From the NCBI GenBank assembly GCA_945895265.1, contig CAMDEF010000008.1, positions 1 through 64,000 on the forward strand: a stretch of 64,000 nt of DNA. The letters run 5' to 3'. Under the pieces are notes generated by a model that saw only the letters and a list, made by a program, of their open reading frames with translations, had not been told where the DNA came from and searched no databases. The translations under genes and the position numbers were made by a program. Positions within the stretch are counted from its first letter, which is position 1, and each line of letters starts with the position of its first letter. This DNA is from Bordetella parapertussis (lineage in GTDB: Bacteria; Pseudomonadota; Gammaproteobacteria; Burkholderiales; Burkholderiaceae_B). Of the stretch, positions 33,811 through 43,790 are shown piece after piece.

Positions 33811-35052
33811 ATGACGCAAACGCCTACCCCCGCTACACCCAAACCACAATTACTTGACGATCCACTTGCGCTACGCACGATTGTGATCGGCACCTTGATT
33901 GTGCTGCTTGCTATGGGTATTCGTGCAACGATTGGCTTATTTATTCAGCCGATGGGGCTTGAGCGTGGCTGGGGTCGTGAAGTTTTTTCGATGGCCTTCG
34001 CGATACAAAACTTGGCATGGGGTTTTGGCGCGATCGGTGCGGGCATGATGGCAGATCGCCTGGGCGCAGGTCGAACCATCGCGCTGTGCGCTGCCTTGTA
34101 TGCCTTAGGCCTCCTCGGAACACGTTACTCAAGCACCGAGTTCGAGCTATACATGACGGCTGGTTTGCTGATTGGCTTAGGTCAGGCCGGCACCACCTTT
34201 GCAGTGATTTTGCCTGTGATTGCGCGTACTGTGCCTGTAGAGTCGCGTAGCACCGCAATGGGTATCGCTAGCGCAGGTGGTTCGTTGGGTCAATTTTTGG
34301 TGGTTCCCACTGGGCAGTTCTTAATCGACTCACTAGACTGGACCGGTGCCTATTGGGTGCTGTCGCTCACGCTGGCCATGACCTTACCTTTGGCTTGGTT
34401 TTTGCGCGGTACGCCCGGCCCCAACACGGGTCCGCAACAATCGATGTTGCAGGCGATTAGTCAGGCACTCAGGCACCCCACGTTTCATCTGATTTTTTGG
34501 GGATACTTTGTCTGTGGGTTTCATACTGCGTTCATCACCTTGCATTTGCCGGCGTTTGTGGTCGATCAGGGTTTGAATGCCAGCACGGGCGCGATCGCGA
34601 TCGGTTTGATTGGTCTGTTCAACGTCTTTGGCTCTTTCACCGCTGGTAAGTTGGGTGGTACGCACAGCAAAAAGAATTTGTTGGCTGGCTTGTACGCGTT
34701 GCGCTCGGTGGGTTTGATATGGATTCTTGTGATGCCAACCTCACCGTGGGTGGTCTATGTCTTTGCTGGGTGGATGGGGATTTTTTGGCTAGGCACAGTT
34801 CCGCTGACTCAAGGCTTGATTGGCCATATTTACGGCTTGCGTTTCGGTGCAACCTTGATGGGCATGACCTTTCTGGGGCATCAACTCGGCAGCTTCAGCG
34901 GCGTCTGGATTGGTGGACGCGTGCAGGCCGTGACCGGCAGCTATGATCTAGTCTGGTGGCTTGGTATTGCCTTGTCTCTGATTGCCGCGGCTTTATATTT
35001 GCCGGTGCGCGAAACTCCACTGAATCCAGCAGTGCTTGTTAAAACGACTTAG
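33811..35052 (+). CDS. MFS transporter (oxalate/monocarboxylate-type)
   Basis: 413-residue inner-membrane carrier with twelve predicted helices in two six-helix halves. MGIRATIGLFIQPMGLERGWGRE in helix 1/loop and DRLGAGRTIALCAALYALG in the loop 2-3 motif are like the OFA/MCT-type MFS members that move carboxylates. Preceded by a palindrome and the tRNA terminator. After its TAG stop the same frame stays open for 67 more codons into the small ORF at 35089. Substrate unknown. Confidence 0.85.
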   Translation: MTQTPTPATPKPQLLDDPLALRTIVIGTLIVLLAMGIRATIGLFIQPMGLERGWGREVFSMAFAIQNLAWGFGAIGAGMMADRLGAGRTIALCAALYALGLLGTRYSSTEFELYMTAGLLIGLGQAGTTFAVILPVIARTVPVESRSTAMGIASAGGSLGQFLVVPTGQFLIDSLDWTGAYWVLSLTLAMTLPLAWFLRGTPGPNTGPQQSMLQAISQALRHPTFHLIFWGYFVCGFHTAFITLHLPAFVVDQGLNASTGAIAIGLIGLFNVFGSFTAGKLGGTHSKKNLLAGLYALRSVGLIWILVMPTSPWVVYVFAGWMGIFWLGTVPLTQGLIGHIYGLRFGATLMGMTFLGHQLGSFSGVWIGGRVQAVTGSYDLVWWLGIALSLIAAALYLPVRETPLNPAVLVKTT

Positions 35053-35088
35053 GTAAATGGTCATGTTGATACGTCCGCTCAACCCTAT

Positions 35089-35256
35089 GTGTCTGGTGCG
35101 ACGTTGAAGCCGCCACGTTCGCGCAAAGCTTCGCTGATGCTGCATGCGGGCCTTTGGGCCTTGCTTGGTGGTGTGTTGTGTATCGGGTTTTTAGCCTATC
35201 TATCGCCCGCCATGCGTTTGAACTGGGAAACCATCGCCTCTATGTGCGGTTTTTAG
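35089..35256 (+). CDS. Small single-pass membrane protein, hypothetical
   Basis: 55-residue ORF if GTG 35089 is used; TTG 35104 and ATG 35137 are other starts and none has a convincing ribosome site. The product has a basic N terminus (KPPRSRKAS), one hydrophobic helix (LWALLGGVLCIGFLAYL) and a C-terminal part MRLNWETIASMCGF. It lies in the same frame as the MFS gene behind its stop codon and ends 10 bases before the nuclease gene. I do not recognise a named family. The charged-hydrophobic-polar layout looks like a real small membrane protein, but the start is uncertain. Confidence 0.5.
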   Translation: MSGATLKPPRSRKASLMLHAGLWALLGGVLCIGFLAYLSPAMRLNWETIASMCGF

Positions 35257-35266
35257 GCCGCCTCTT

Positions 35267-37954
35267 ATGCAAAACTTGTCTGAATTACCGGTCATCGATT
35301 ACGCCGAACTTCGTGAGAGCAGTGCGCGCGATACTGCGGTCATCACCGTCAATAATCGCCTGGCACGCCGGGTCATTCAAACTCTGGCTCGGCAGCAGGC
35401 GGGTCAGACGCAACAAGTCTCTGAAGTCCCAACGGTTGCGCCCTGGTCGGGCTGGTTAGTCCAGCAATTGAGCCGTGCTGGCTTTCAAGACGGGCTCATC
35501 GAACATACCTTGTTACTCGATCACTTTGCGGCGCAAACCGTGTGGGCTGAAGTGATTGAAGCGCTTGAAAAAGAGCGCGTGCTGCTTGATGTGACACAAG
35601 CGGCTGCGGGGGCGATGCAAGCGGCCCAATTAATCGACGAGTGGTGCATCTCGGTAGATGAGTCTGCGATCACCGAAGAGTATGCAAGTTTTTTGCGTTG
35701 GCGCGACGGCTACCTCAGTCGCTTGCACGCGCTCGATGCCTTGGATCCGAACTTGGCTGTTGCAAGGCTGATTCAGCATATCGAGGCAGGCCTTGAATTG
35801 CCAGGCAATATCGTCTTGGCGGGCTTTAGTGAGCTTTCACCTCGCCTGGGCGTCTTGTGTGCGGCGCTCTTGGCGCGTGGGATTACCCTCTCGGTACTGC
35901 GCGAACCTGCGGCGCAAACAGGGGCGCTGACTCGCGTGGTGAGTGCGACTGCGCAATCTGAATGGCAGGCTGCTGCGCATTGGGCGCGCGCTCAGCTTCA
36001 CGCGCATCCTGAGGGTCGCTTTGCGATTGTGGCGGTCGCGCTCGACTCTCAAGTCCCTTTCGCCCGTCGTGTGCTGATGCCCGTCTTGAGTGACGAGCAG
36101 GGCGTGCCCGAGTACAGCTTTAACGTCGCCGTTGCGCGGCCGTTAGCTGACTGGGCGGCAGGGCGTGCTGCCCTAGCTTGGTTGCGTACGTTTGTGTTGC
36201 TGAAAGAACAACAACAAGCGGCTCCTGTTGAGTTAAGTGCAGCATTGCTGTCCGGTCATTGCGTAGGACATCTCGCTGAGATGGGGAGACGCGCCCAGTT
36301 AGATGCTCGCTGGCGGCAGCAATTTGTCAGTCATGTGAACCTTGCTGGTTGGATGAGTGCTATCGCTAAGCTCGAGCAGCTGTCGCCCGCCTGGCAGCGT
36401 GCCTGGCAAGATTGGCAAGACAGTGCCTCGTCGGCGCAGGCATATTGTTGGGCTCGATTTTTTCGGGCAACACTTGCGACGCTTGGCTTTCCTGGTACGG
36501 GTCAGCAAAGTTCGACCGCCTACCAAGTGCTCGAGGCGCTTGATGATTTATTTGAACGGTTTGAGGCACTCTCAGCAGTGCTAGGTACGCTGACCGCAGG
36601 TGAAGCCTTAAAGATTTTCAGCCGACTTGCGCGTAGCACCTTGTTTCAGCCGCAACGTGCAGCCGATGCGCGTCTGGATGTCTTGGGACTACTCGAGGCA
36701 GAGGGCGGTCAGTGGGATGCGATCTGGATGTTGGGCCTGACTGACGAAGTGTTGCCTGCGATCGCCAAGCCTAATCCCTTTATTCCGGTTCAGGCGTTGC
36801 GTCAGGCGCAAGCGCCGCGGGCCACCCCCGAGCGCGAGCGCCAATGGGCCGAAAAAATCTTTGAGGCACTTTGCCACACCGCCCCAAACATTGTGGTGAG
36901 CTCTGCGTTGTTTGAAGGCGAGCGGGCTCTGCGACCTTCGCCGTTGATTGTGTCGCTTGAGCCGAGCTCAGACCTCTGGACTCCTTCGAGAATTGAGCAT
37001 GTAGCGGCTTTGCTTGAGCGCGTACCAGACGAGTGCGGGCCAATCGTGACTGAGAACGAAAAGATTTCTGGCGGGATTGGCTTGCTAGAAACTCAGGCGC
37101 GTAATCCTTTGTGGGCCTTTATCCGGCACCGCCTAGGGGTGCGTGGGTTGCCCGCCTACACAGAGCTCGCCTACAAGATGCAGCGTGGCCTGTTTTTACA
37201 TGGCGTGTTGCAACGGATTTGGGAAGAGTTGCGTGATCAAGAGACCTTGCACGAGGCCGTCATGCAACACACGCTCGACTCTCAACTTGAACGTATCGCG
37301 CAAGAGGTTGGTCGTAAAGAATTGCACGCCTTTGATGAAACCTTGCAACAGCTTGAAATCGAGCGCGGTATTGCGGTGGTCAGACAATGGCTTGCGCTCG
37401 AAGAGGCGCGACTGCCGTTTGAAGTGATCGAAGTTGAACAAAAGCGAAAACTTTCTGTGAAGGGGCTGACCCTTGACGTGCGACTTGACCGCTTAGACGT
37501 GGTGGGTGAGACCAAAGACCGTGTCATTATTGATTACAAAACGGGCGCGGCCCTGCCCAAAGTCTTAAACGACTGGAAAACACCTCGTCCTTTAAATTTG
37601 CAGGTGCCCGCCTATGCCATGATGCTCGGCCAGACGGGTGCTGCTGACGAACAGACTTTAGTGAAAACCGCTGGATTAGTGCTGGTGCAGTTGCATTCAA
37701 AAGAGACCGTGGTAGCTGGGTTGGTTGAGCGCGATTGCCTCGGCTTGCAAGGGCCCAAGACCTTAGACGAAGCAAAGTTTAAAGACGAAAACTGGCAGGC
37801 ACTGCTGCACAGACTTCAAACGGCCATTGAAACACTGGCCGACGAGTTTGTTGCGGGTCATGCCCTGAATCAAGCCTGGAATAAAACAGATTTAGAGCAC
37901 TGCGATGTCTTGCCCTTGCTGCGTCTGTACGAAGATGAGCCTAGTGATGAGTGA
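35267..37954 (+). CDS. AddB-like DNA repair protein with PD-(D/E)XK nuclease domain
   Basis: 895 residues. The N-terminal 600 residues resemble an inactivated helicase scaffold (AddB type): near residue 23 it reads ITVNNRLARRVIQTLARQQ without a Walker A motif. The C-terminal nuclease domain has LDVRLDRLDVV and IIDYKTGAALPK near residue 755, then LQVPAYAMML, matching the RecB-type D...DYK...Q/Y motif. It overlaps the helicase-nuclease gene by 8 bases. Together they should process double-strand ends for RecA, as RecBCD or AddAB do. Confidence 0.82.
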   Translation: MQNLSELPVIDYAELRESSARDTAVITVNNRLARRVIQTLARQQAGQTQQVSEVPTVAPWSGWLVQQLSRAGFQDGLIEHTLLLDHFAAQTVWAEVIEALEKERVLLDVTQAAAGAMQAAQLIDEWCISVDESAITEEYASFLRWRDGYLSRLHALDALDPNLAVARLIQHIEAGLELPGNIVLAGFSELSPRLGVLCAALLARGITLSVLREPAAQTGALTRVVSATAQSEWQAAAHWARAQLHAHPEGRFAIVAVALDSQVPFARRVLMPVLSDEQGVPEYSFNVAVARPLADWAAGRAALAWLRTFVLLKEQQQAAPVELSAALLSGHCVGHLAEMGRRAQLDARWRQQFVSHVNLAGWMSAIAKLEQLSPAWQRAWQDWQDSASSAQAYCWARFFRATLATLGFPGTGQQSSTAYQVLEALDDLFERFEALSAVLGTLTAGEALKIFSRLARSTLFQPQRAADARLDVLGLLEAEGGQWDAIWMLGLTDEVLPAIAKPNPFIPVQALRQAQAPRATPERERQWAEKIFEALCHTAPNIVVSSALFEGERALRPSPLIVSLEPSSDLWTPSRIEHVAALLERVPDECGPIVTENEKISGGIGLLETQARNPLWAFIRHRLGVRGLPAYTELAYKMQRGLFLHGVLQRIWEELRDQETLHEAVMQHTLDSQLERIAQEVGRKELHAFDETLQQLEIERGIAVVRQWLALEEARLPFEVIEVEQKRKLSVKGLTLDVRLDRLDVVGETKDRVIIDYKTGAALPKVLNDWKTPRPLNLQVPAYAMMLGQTGAADEQTLVKTAGLVLVQLHSKETVVAGLVERDCLGLQGPKTLDEAKFKDENWQALLHRLQTAIETLADEFVAGHALNQAWNKTDLEHCDVLPLLRLYEDEPSDE

Positions 37955-40900
37955 AAAGCAACCTAGCGATGCCGCGATCAGACTGCAGGCAACCGACCCA
38001 AGACATTCGTTTTTGGTGCAGGCTCCGGCAGGCTCGGGCAAGACAGAGCTCTTGACTGATCGTATTCTTGCTTTGTTAAGCACGGTCAAGCGACCTGAAG
38101 ACATCATTGCCATCACCTTCACACGTAAGGCTGCGGCCGAGATGCACGAACGAGTGCTCGAGAAGTTGTCCAAAGGATTAAGCGACACCCCGCCTGTAGC
38201 CGAGCACGAACGACGCAGTTGGGACATGGCGCGTCAGGCGCTCGAGCGTGACCGAGAATTTCAGTGGAATATTTTGCAATATCCGGCGCGCTTGGCGATT
38301 CGTACGATTGATTCGTTTTGCGCCTCGTTGGTGCGGGCGATGCCGTGGATGTCATCGATGGGCGGCTTGCCTGGCATCGCCGAGGATGCCCGACCTCACT
38401 ACCTCGCTGCTGCAAGTGCCACGATAGATCTGGCGGGTGAGTGCCCTGAGGTCGAGCGTTTGTTGGCTCATATGGATCTGGATGTATCCGCCACGCGCGA
38501 CGCGCTGGCTGATATGTTGAGTCAGCGCGATCAGTGGTTGCCACATCTTGAGCGAAGTGATGATCACAGTGCGCTCGAAGATAATTTACTCGAGGCGGTT
38601 GAGCAAGACCTGACAAAGTTGCTAGCTGTCATGCCTGAGCGCTGGGCCGCGCAACTTGCGCCGCTCGCACACTTCGCTGCGGGCAACCTTCTGCAGACTA
38701 AGGCTGATAGTCCGATTGTTGCGTTGCTTGATTGGGATGGCAGTCCCTTTGAGGCGAGTGTGGACGAGCTCGAGCGTTGGCGAGGTTTGGCTGCTTTGTT
38801 GTTGACGGGCGACGGGCTGGTGCGAAAGGCCGTGAACGTTGGGCAAGGGTTTCCGGCCAGCGCCGAAGGTAAGGCTGCCAAGGCGCAAATGTTGCAATGG
38901 TTGACTGATCATCGTCCAATCGAGCTCGCGGGCGCTGAGTCACCAGAGTGGCTCAGCCGTTTGCACGGCACGACCACTTTGCCAGATTATGAATTTACGT
39001 CTGAACAATGGGAAATCATTCAGGCGCAGATGCAGTGTTTAAAACTTGCGGCTGGGCAGCTGACGCTGCAGTTTATACAGGCAGGTGAGGTCGATTTTAT
39101 CGAGATCGCTCGCCGTGCTGATTTGGCGTTGGGGCACACCGATGATCCAAGCGAACTGTTGCTCAAACTCGACGCCAGTATCCAGCACCTGTTGATTGAT
39201 GAGTTTCAAGACACCAGTCTTTCGCAGATCTCGTTGATCACAAAACTTACCTCGGGTTGGCAGCAGGGCGATGGACGAAGTTTGTTTTTGGTCGGTGATC
39301 CGATGCAGTCGATCTATCGGTTTCGTAAGGCTGACGTGAGCTTGTTCATCAAGGTGCGCGATCAAGGCTTAGCGGGTTTGAAACTAACCTGTTTACAGTT
39401 AACTGATAATTTTCGCTCGCAAAGAAAAATTGTTGATTGGGTCAATGCAACCTTCAACCCCATGTTTCCTGAAGACGATGACCCGGCGGTGGGTGCGATA
39501 TCGTATGCGGCCTCAAGCGCCTTCAAGGCTGAGACGGTAATTGACGCAGTGCAGTGCCATTCTTTCTTACCAGATGAACCTCAGACGTCTGGGCAGCGCG
39601 TCGTCGAGTTGGTACGTCAGGCGCTTAAAGACTTTAGTCAGCCCGAGCATAAGCATCCGGTCGCGATTTTGGTGCGGGCGCGTGCTCATTTGCTTGATCT
39701 GACGCAGCTATTGCAGCGCGAGGGGATTGCTTGTCGTGCCGTTGAGTTGGTGCCCTTGCATCAGCGCCCGTATGTGGTCGATCTGGTTCAAATTGCGCGT
39801 GCCCTGACACACCCCGCAGATCGCTTGGCATGGCTATCGGTGTTGCGCTCGCCTTATTGTGGCTTAACGCTCGCGAGCCTGCATGCCTTGTTTGGTCAGA
39901 ATCATCAGTCAGTGCCAGATATTTTGCGTGCTGCACTGAGGCCAACCGATTCGGCAGGCCTTTGTCGGGCGCAACAGGCGCTTGCGCCAGCAGAGTTTTT
40001 ACGCTTGCGCGGCGTGGCCTCGATTTTGCTTGAGGCCTTAACAGAGGATGACGTGCAGCCGTTTGCCGCGCGTCTTGAGTCCGTTTGGCGTGCGGTGGCT
40101 GGGCCTGCCCTAGCCGAATCCGAAGCCGATCTGCAAGATGCCGAAAGTGTGTTTGAGCTCATTGAGCGTCTTGCGCCCTACGGCGCGCTTCAGATCGACG
40201 AATTACAAGAGCGCCTTCAAAAGCTGTACGCCTCGCCCGATCCGCATGAAAGAGCGGTTGAAATTATGACGATGCACAAGTGTAAAGGTCTGCAGTTTGA
40301 AACCGTCATTCTGTATGGTTTGCAGAGGGGCCCGGCGCCAGACCAGGCGCCCTTATTGCGTTTTGAGCAAGTCGGTTCGAAGTTGCTACTTGGCCCCATC
40401 AAGGCGCGCGCAAGCAAAGAGCAAGATCCGATTGCGAAGTATCTCGCACAACGAGAAAAGCGCCGAGGTGAGTTTGAAATCGATCGACTGCTGTATGTGG
40501 CTGCGACGCGCGCTAAACAGGTTTTGCACCTTGTTGCAGATTTGAGCGTGTCAGCGAAAGACCTGACCGTCGCTGAGCCGACCAAAGGCAGTCTGCTTGA
40601 GCGTTTGTGGTCGGGTTGGCAAAGAGACTCGATTTCGCGGGTGATGGCGCATCCCGAAGAACCATCTACCGCGGTGCCCTATCACCGAGGTGGTGCGTTA
40701 GTTCGCCGGGTAGAGGTCGCCGCTTTAGCGCCCCCTTCGGAAGTTGCGACGGGGGCGATCGCAACCTCGACCGTTGTGCCGTTCGCCTTTAACGCCGCGT
40801 ACGTCTGGCCCGCCGTAAAATCGCACGATCGCGTACTGGGTACGCTGATCCATGCATGGCTTGATCACTTGGGTCAGCACGGTATTGCGCATTGGTCCGA

Positions 40901-41351
40901 GCGAGCCTTGCGGGCGCAACGCAAACGTATTGAGCGCCAGTGCATCCAGGCTGGTGTGCCCGCGCCCCAGGTGTCTAATGCCGCCAACGAGGTGCTCGAG
41001 ACGCTCGGCGCGATGCTTAAGCATGAGCGTGGCCAAATGTTGCTTTCACAGTTGGGGGCGCGCCGCGAGTGGGCCCTGCTCGACGAGACTGGTAAAGTCT
41101 CAGTCTTGGATCTCGCTCTTCAGGATGAGCGGGGTTGGCTGGTGGTGGATTACAAAACCGGCCGCCCGCTCGAGGGTGAAACGACTGAGGCGTTTGGTCA
41201 GCGAATGCTGGTTCGCTATGCAAAGCAGTTGCAAGGCTACTGCGAGCGGGTGACTGGGTTCGACGGCCAAGCCGCGCGCGCTGCGCTTTATTTTCCCAGA
41301 GATGACCTTTGGTTTGAGTTTGAGCCGCTAGCGAGCGACAAGCCCTGCTAG
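37947..41351 (+). CDS. AddA-like UvrD/RecB helicase-nuclease
   Basis: 1134 residues from ATG 37947; in-frame ATGs at 37935 and 37905 are less likely because they reach further into the preceding gene. Superfamily 1 helicase motifs: Walker A QAPAGSGKTELLTDRILALL near residue 26, ITFTRKAAAEMHERVLEKL (Ia), LLIDEFQDTSLSQ (II), LVGDPMQSIYRFRKAD (III), and MTMHKCKGLQFETVILYG plus LYVAATRAKQVLHLV (V, VI). The C-terminal nuclease has LDLALQDERGWLVVDYKTGR and YAKQLQGYCE. With its overlapped neighbour it forms a two-nuclease end-resection complex. Confidence 0.88.
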   Translation: MSEKQPSDAAIRLQATDPRHSFLVQAPAGSGKTELLTDRILALLSTVKRPEDIIAITFTRKAAAEMHERVLEKLSKGLSDTPPVAEHERRSWDMARQALERDREFQWNILQYPARLAIRTIDSFCASLVRAMPWMSSMGGLPGIAEDARPHYLAAASATIDLAGECPEVERLLAHMDLDVSATRDALADMLSQRDQWLPHLERSDDHSALEDNLLEAVEQDLTKLLAVMPERWAAQLAPLAHFAAGNLLQTKADSPIVALLDWDGSPFEASVDELERWRGLAALLLTGDGLVRKAVNVGQGFPASAEGKAAKAQMLQWLTDHRPIELAGAESPEWLSRLHGTTTLPDYEFTSEQWEIIQAQMQCLKLAAGQLTLQFIQAGEVDFIEIARRADLALGHTDDPSELLLKLDASIQHLLIDEFQDTSLSQISLITKLTSGWQQGDGRSLFLVGDPMQSIYRFRKADVSLFIKVRDQGLAGLKLTCLQLTDNFRSQRKIVDWVNATFNPMFPEDDDPAVGAISYAASSAFKAETVIDAVQCHSFLPDEPQTSGQRVVELVRQALKDFSQPEHKHPVAILVRARAHLLDLTQLLQREGIACRAVELVPLHQRPYVVDLVQIARALTHPADRLAWLSVLRSPYCGLTLASLHALFGQNHQSVPDILRAALRPTDSAGLCRAQQALAPAEFLRLRGVASILLEALTEDDVQPFAARLESVWRAVAGPALAESEADLQDAESVFELIERLAPYGALQIDELQERLQKLYASPDPHERAVEIMTMHKCKGLQFETVILYGLQRGPAPDQAPLLRFEQVGSKLLLGPIKARASKEQDPIAKYLAQREKRRGEFEIDRLLYVAATRAKQVLHLVADLSVSAKDLTVAEPTKGSLLERLWSGWQRDSISRVMAHPEEPSTAVPYHRGGALVRRVEVAALAPPSEVATGAIATSTVVPFAFNAAYVWPAVKSHDRVLGTLIHAWLDHLGQHGIAHWSERALRAQRKRIERQCIQAGVPAPQVSNAANEVLETLGAMLKHERGQMLLSQLGARREWALLDETGKVSVLDLALQDERGWLVVDYKTGRPLEGETTEAFGQRMLVRYAKQLQGYCERVTGFDGQAARAALYFPRDDLWFEFEPLASDKPC

Positions 41352-41359
41352 AATGGAGC

Positions 41360-41460
41360 TTGGCGGGCCCCTTCGCATGGTTCGGCGGCAAATCTGGTCA
41401 GGTCGGGAACGAAGCAGCCATAGTCGTGCAGAAACAGTGCCGAAGTCAGGCTCGCCTCTT
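41360..41460 (+). ncRNA. ffs: Signal recognition particle 4.5S RNA
   Basis: The universally conserved SRP domain is visible at 41397-41422 (GGTCAGGTCGGGAACGAAGC then AGCC). Closing helix arms GGCGGGCC (41362-41369) and GGCTCGCC (41449-41456) form eight pairs with one G-U, and a CTCTTTC stretch follows. It sits between the helicase gene and dnaX. Exact ends are estimated from the pairing. Confidence 0.88.
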
Positions 41461-41545
41461 TCGCCTTATCAGTGGATGTATGAGTGGCTGTTGTTAGCGA
41501 TTCGATGATTTTGTTGGTAATTTTTGTCAGTAATCCACATCTTTC

Positions 41546-43381
41546 ATGACTTATCTGGTCCTTGCGCGCAAATGGCGTCCTCGTTCGTTTGACACTCTGG
41601 TCGGTCAAGATCACGTTGTCCGCGCACTGACGCACGCCCTCACCACGCAACGCTTGCATCACGCCTGGTTGTTTACTGGCACACGTGGGGTCGGTAAAAC
41701 AACCTTGTCGCGTATTTTGGCTAAAGCCCTGAATTGCGAAACCGGCATTACCGCCTCGCCCTGCGGGGTATGTCAGGCGTGTACGCAAATCGATGAGGGC
41801 CGCTTTGTTGACTATTTAGAACTTGATGCCGCTTCAAATCGTGGTGTCGAAGAGATGACGCAGTTGCTTGAGCAAGCGGTCTATTCCCCAAGCGTTGGTC
41901 GCTTTAAGGTTTACATGATCGACGAGGTGCACATGTTAACTGGGCACGCGTTTAACGCGATGCTCAAAACGCTCGAAGAGCCACCAGCGCACGTAAAGTT
42001 TATTTTGGCAACGACCGACCCACAAAAAATACCTGTCACCGTCCTGTCGCGTTGTTTGCAGTTCAATCTTAAACAGATGCCGGGCGATGCAATTGTTGGT
42101 CATCTTGAACAAGTGTTGGGCGCAGAAGAGATCCCGTTTGAAGTACCTGCCTTACGCTTACTCGGGCAGGCCGCCTCGGGTTCGATGCGTGACGCTTTAT
42201 CGCTCACTGACCAAGCCATTGCATATAGCGCTGGCAATCTAACCGAAGAGTCAGTGCGGGGCATGCTTGGTACGATTGATCAGCGCCATTTGGTGCGCTT
42301 GCTCGACGCGCTGCAGGCGGGCGAGGCGAGTGCGGTACTCGAAATCGCTGACGAGCTCGCGACGCGAGGTTTGTCTTATCGTGCCGCGCTGGCTGATCTT
42401 GCAATCTTGTTATCGCGTGTGGCGATCGTGCAAAGGGTTGCGCAAGCGATTGACGATGCAGATCCGTTGGCCGTTGATATCAAACACCTGGCAAGTTCAT
42501 TGCAGCCCGATGCGGTGCAATTGTTTTATACGGTGGCGGTGCATAGTCGCTCTGAGTTAGCGATTGCGCCTGATGAGTACGCCGGCTTTGTGATGGCATG
42601 CCTGCGTATGCTGTCTCTGTCGGGCGCGGCGGGCGGTGCGAAACAGCAAGCCAGTACAGCGCGGCTAAGCGCGACGCAAACTAGTGCAGCACAACCCAAC
42701 GCATCGCAACCAAACACCGCGCAGCCCAGTGCAGCGAAAGCAAGCCCAATCCTCGCACCTTCTGCGGCTTCGCTCGAGCCCCCCGCGGCCGCTCGTGCTA
42801 CCGCTGCGACTGCTGCGCTTGCGGCAAACCAACCCTCTGCGGATTCGGATGATGAGTCAGAGCCCTCTTATCTAGAGCACGAGCCAGAGTATTTTTCAGG
42901 CAACGACATCGATTACGGTTCAGAACCTGTCTTTGATCAAGCCGATGATGGGCAGTTTGTTCGGGCGCCGGCCGCTTCGGTGTCTGACACGATTATTTTG
43001 CCGGAACCTTGGGCCGCGTTTTCAGCCAAACTACCACTGTCTGGTATGGCCGCACAGCTGGCTCGACAATCCGAATGGGTGGCCGTGTCTGGGCGCGCGA
43101 TCACTTTGCGGGTGGTCTCAAAGGCGTTGGCGGTCGGCGCGCACGCTGATAGGTTGCGTGCCGTGCTAACCGAATACTTTGGCTTTGTGGTGCAGGTTCA
43201 TTTTGAGATCGGGGCCGCACAAGGGCAGTCGGCCCACGCCGTCGATCTGGCTGCACAAGCCGCACGTCAGCTGGTTGCAGAACACTCGGTCACAAGCGAC
43301 CCGTTTGTGCAGGCGCTGGTGAAAGATTTTGGTGCCCACGTTGTGCCTGGTTCGATTCGTCCGGGCCACGCAGCGCTTTAA
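41546..43381 (+). CDS. dnaX: DNA polymerase III subunit tau/gamma
   Basis: Clamp-loader ATPase, 611 residues. YLVLARKWRPRSFDTLVGQD at the N terminus, Walker A TGTRGVGKTTLSRILAKAL near residue 47, the zinc module with CGVCQAC near 74, Walker B VYMIDEVHMLTGHAFNAML and the sensor region ATTDPQKIPVTVLSRC. Residues about 365-440 are an Ala/Ser/Pro/Gln-rich linker before the tau C-terminal region. I see no A-rich slippery heptamer like that of Escherichia coli dnaX, so a separate gamma product is not predicted. Confidence 0.95.
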   Translation: MTYLVLARKWRPRSFDTLVGQDHVVRALTHALTTQRLHHAWLFTGTRGVGKTTLSRILAKALNCETGITASPCGVCQACTQIDEGRFVDYLELDAASNRGVEEMTQLLEQAVYSPSVGRFKVYMIDEVHMLTGHAFNAMLKTLEEPPAHVKFILATTDPQKIPVTVLSRCLQFNLKQMPGDAIVGHLEQVLGAEEIPFEVPALRLLGQAASGSMRDALSLTDQAIAYSAGNLTEESVRGMLGTIDQRHLVRLLDALQAGEASAVLEIADELATRGLSYRAALADLAILLSRVAIVQRVAQAIDDADPLAVDIKHLASSLQPDAVQLFYTVAVHSRSELAIAPDEYAGFVMACLRMLSLSGAAGGAKQQASTARLSATQTSAAQPNASQPNTAQPSAAKASPILAPSAASLEPPAAARATAATAALAANQPSADSDDESEPSYLEHEPEYFSGNDIDYGSEPVFDQADDGQFVRAPAASVSDTIILPEPWAAFSAKLPLSGMAAQLARQSEWVAVSGRAITLRVVSKALAVGAHADRLRAVLTEYFGFVVQVHFEIGAAQGQSAHAVDLAAQAARQLVAEHSVTSDPFVQALVKDFGAHVVPGSIRPGHAAL

Positions 43382-43463
43382 GCTTCTCGCGGCGCATGAC
43401 ATGCTGAGTTGAATTTCAAATACGATTTTTCTAATTTAAATAATTATTTCAGGACATCTCATT

Positions 43464-43790
43464 ATGATGAAAGGACAGATTGCAGGGTTGATGCGCCAGG
43501 CGCAACAGATGCAAGAAAATATGAAAAAGGCGCAAGACGCTTTGGCCGAAATTTTGGTTGAAGGCGCTGCGGGCGGTAACCTCGTTAAAGTCACAATGAC
43601 ATGCCGCCATGACGTCAAGCGGGTCACGATTGATCCGAGCTTGCTGGCCGATGATAAAGATATGCTCGAAGACTTGGTGGCGGCTGCGTTCAATGACGCC
43701 TTGCGTAAAGCTGAGTCGACCTCTTCAGAAAAAATGGCTGGCGTCACTGCCGGTATGCCGTTGCCCCCAGGGATGAAGCTACCCTTCTAA
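43464..43790 (+). CDS. ybaB: YbaB/EbfC family nucleoid-associated protein
   Basis: 108-residue DNA-binding dimer protein. [20 protein letters not shown] with a coiled helix, then [25 protein letters not shown], then the C-terminal helix, as in YbaB. Start ATG 43464 has AGGA upstream. The TAA overlaps the recR start (TAATG). Position between dnaX and recR is conserved in proteobacteria. Confidence 0.95.
   Translation: MMKGQIAGLMRQAQQMQENMKKAQDALAEILVEGAAGGNLVKVTMTCRHDVKRVTIDPSLLADDKDMLEDLVAAAFNDALRKAESTSSEKMAGVTAGMPLPPGMKLPF

Noticed and set aside
41546..43381. Programmed frameshift in dnaX giving a gamma subunit
   Set aside because: No A-rich slippery heptamer with downstream hairpin was found in the expected region after the clamp-loader domains.
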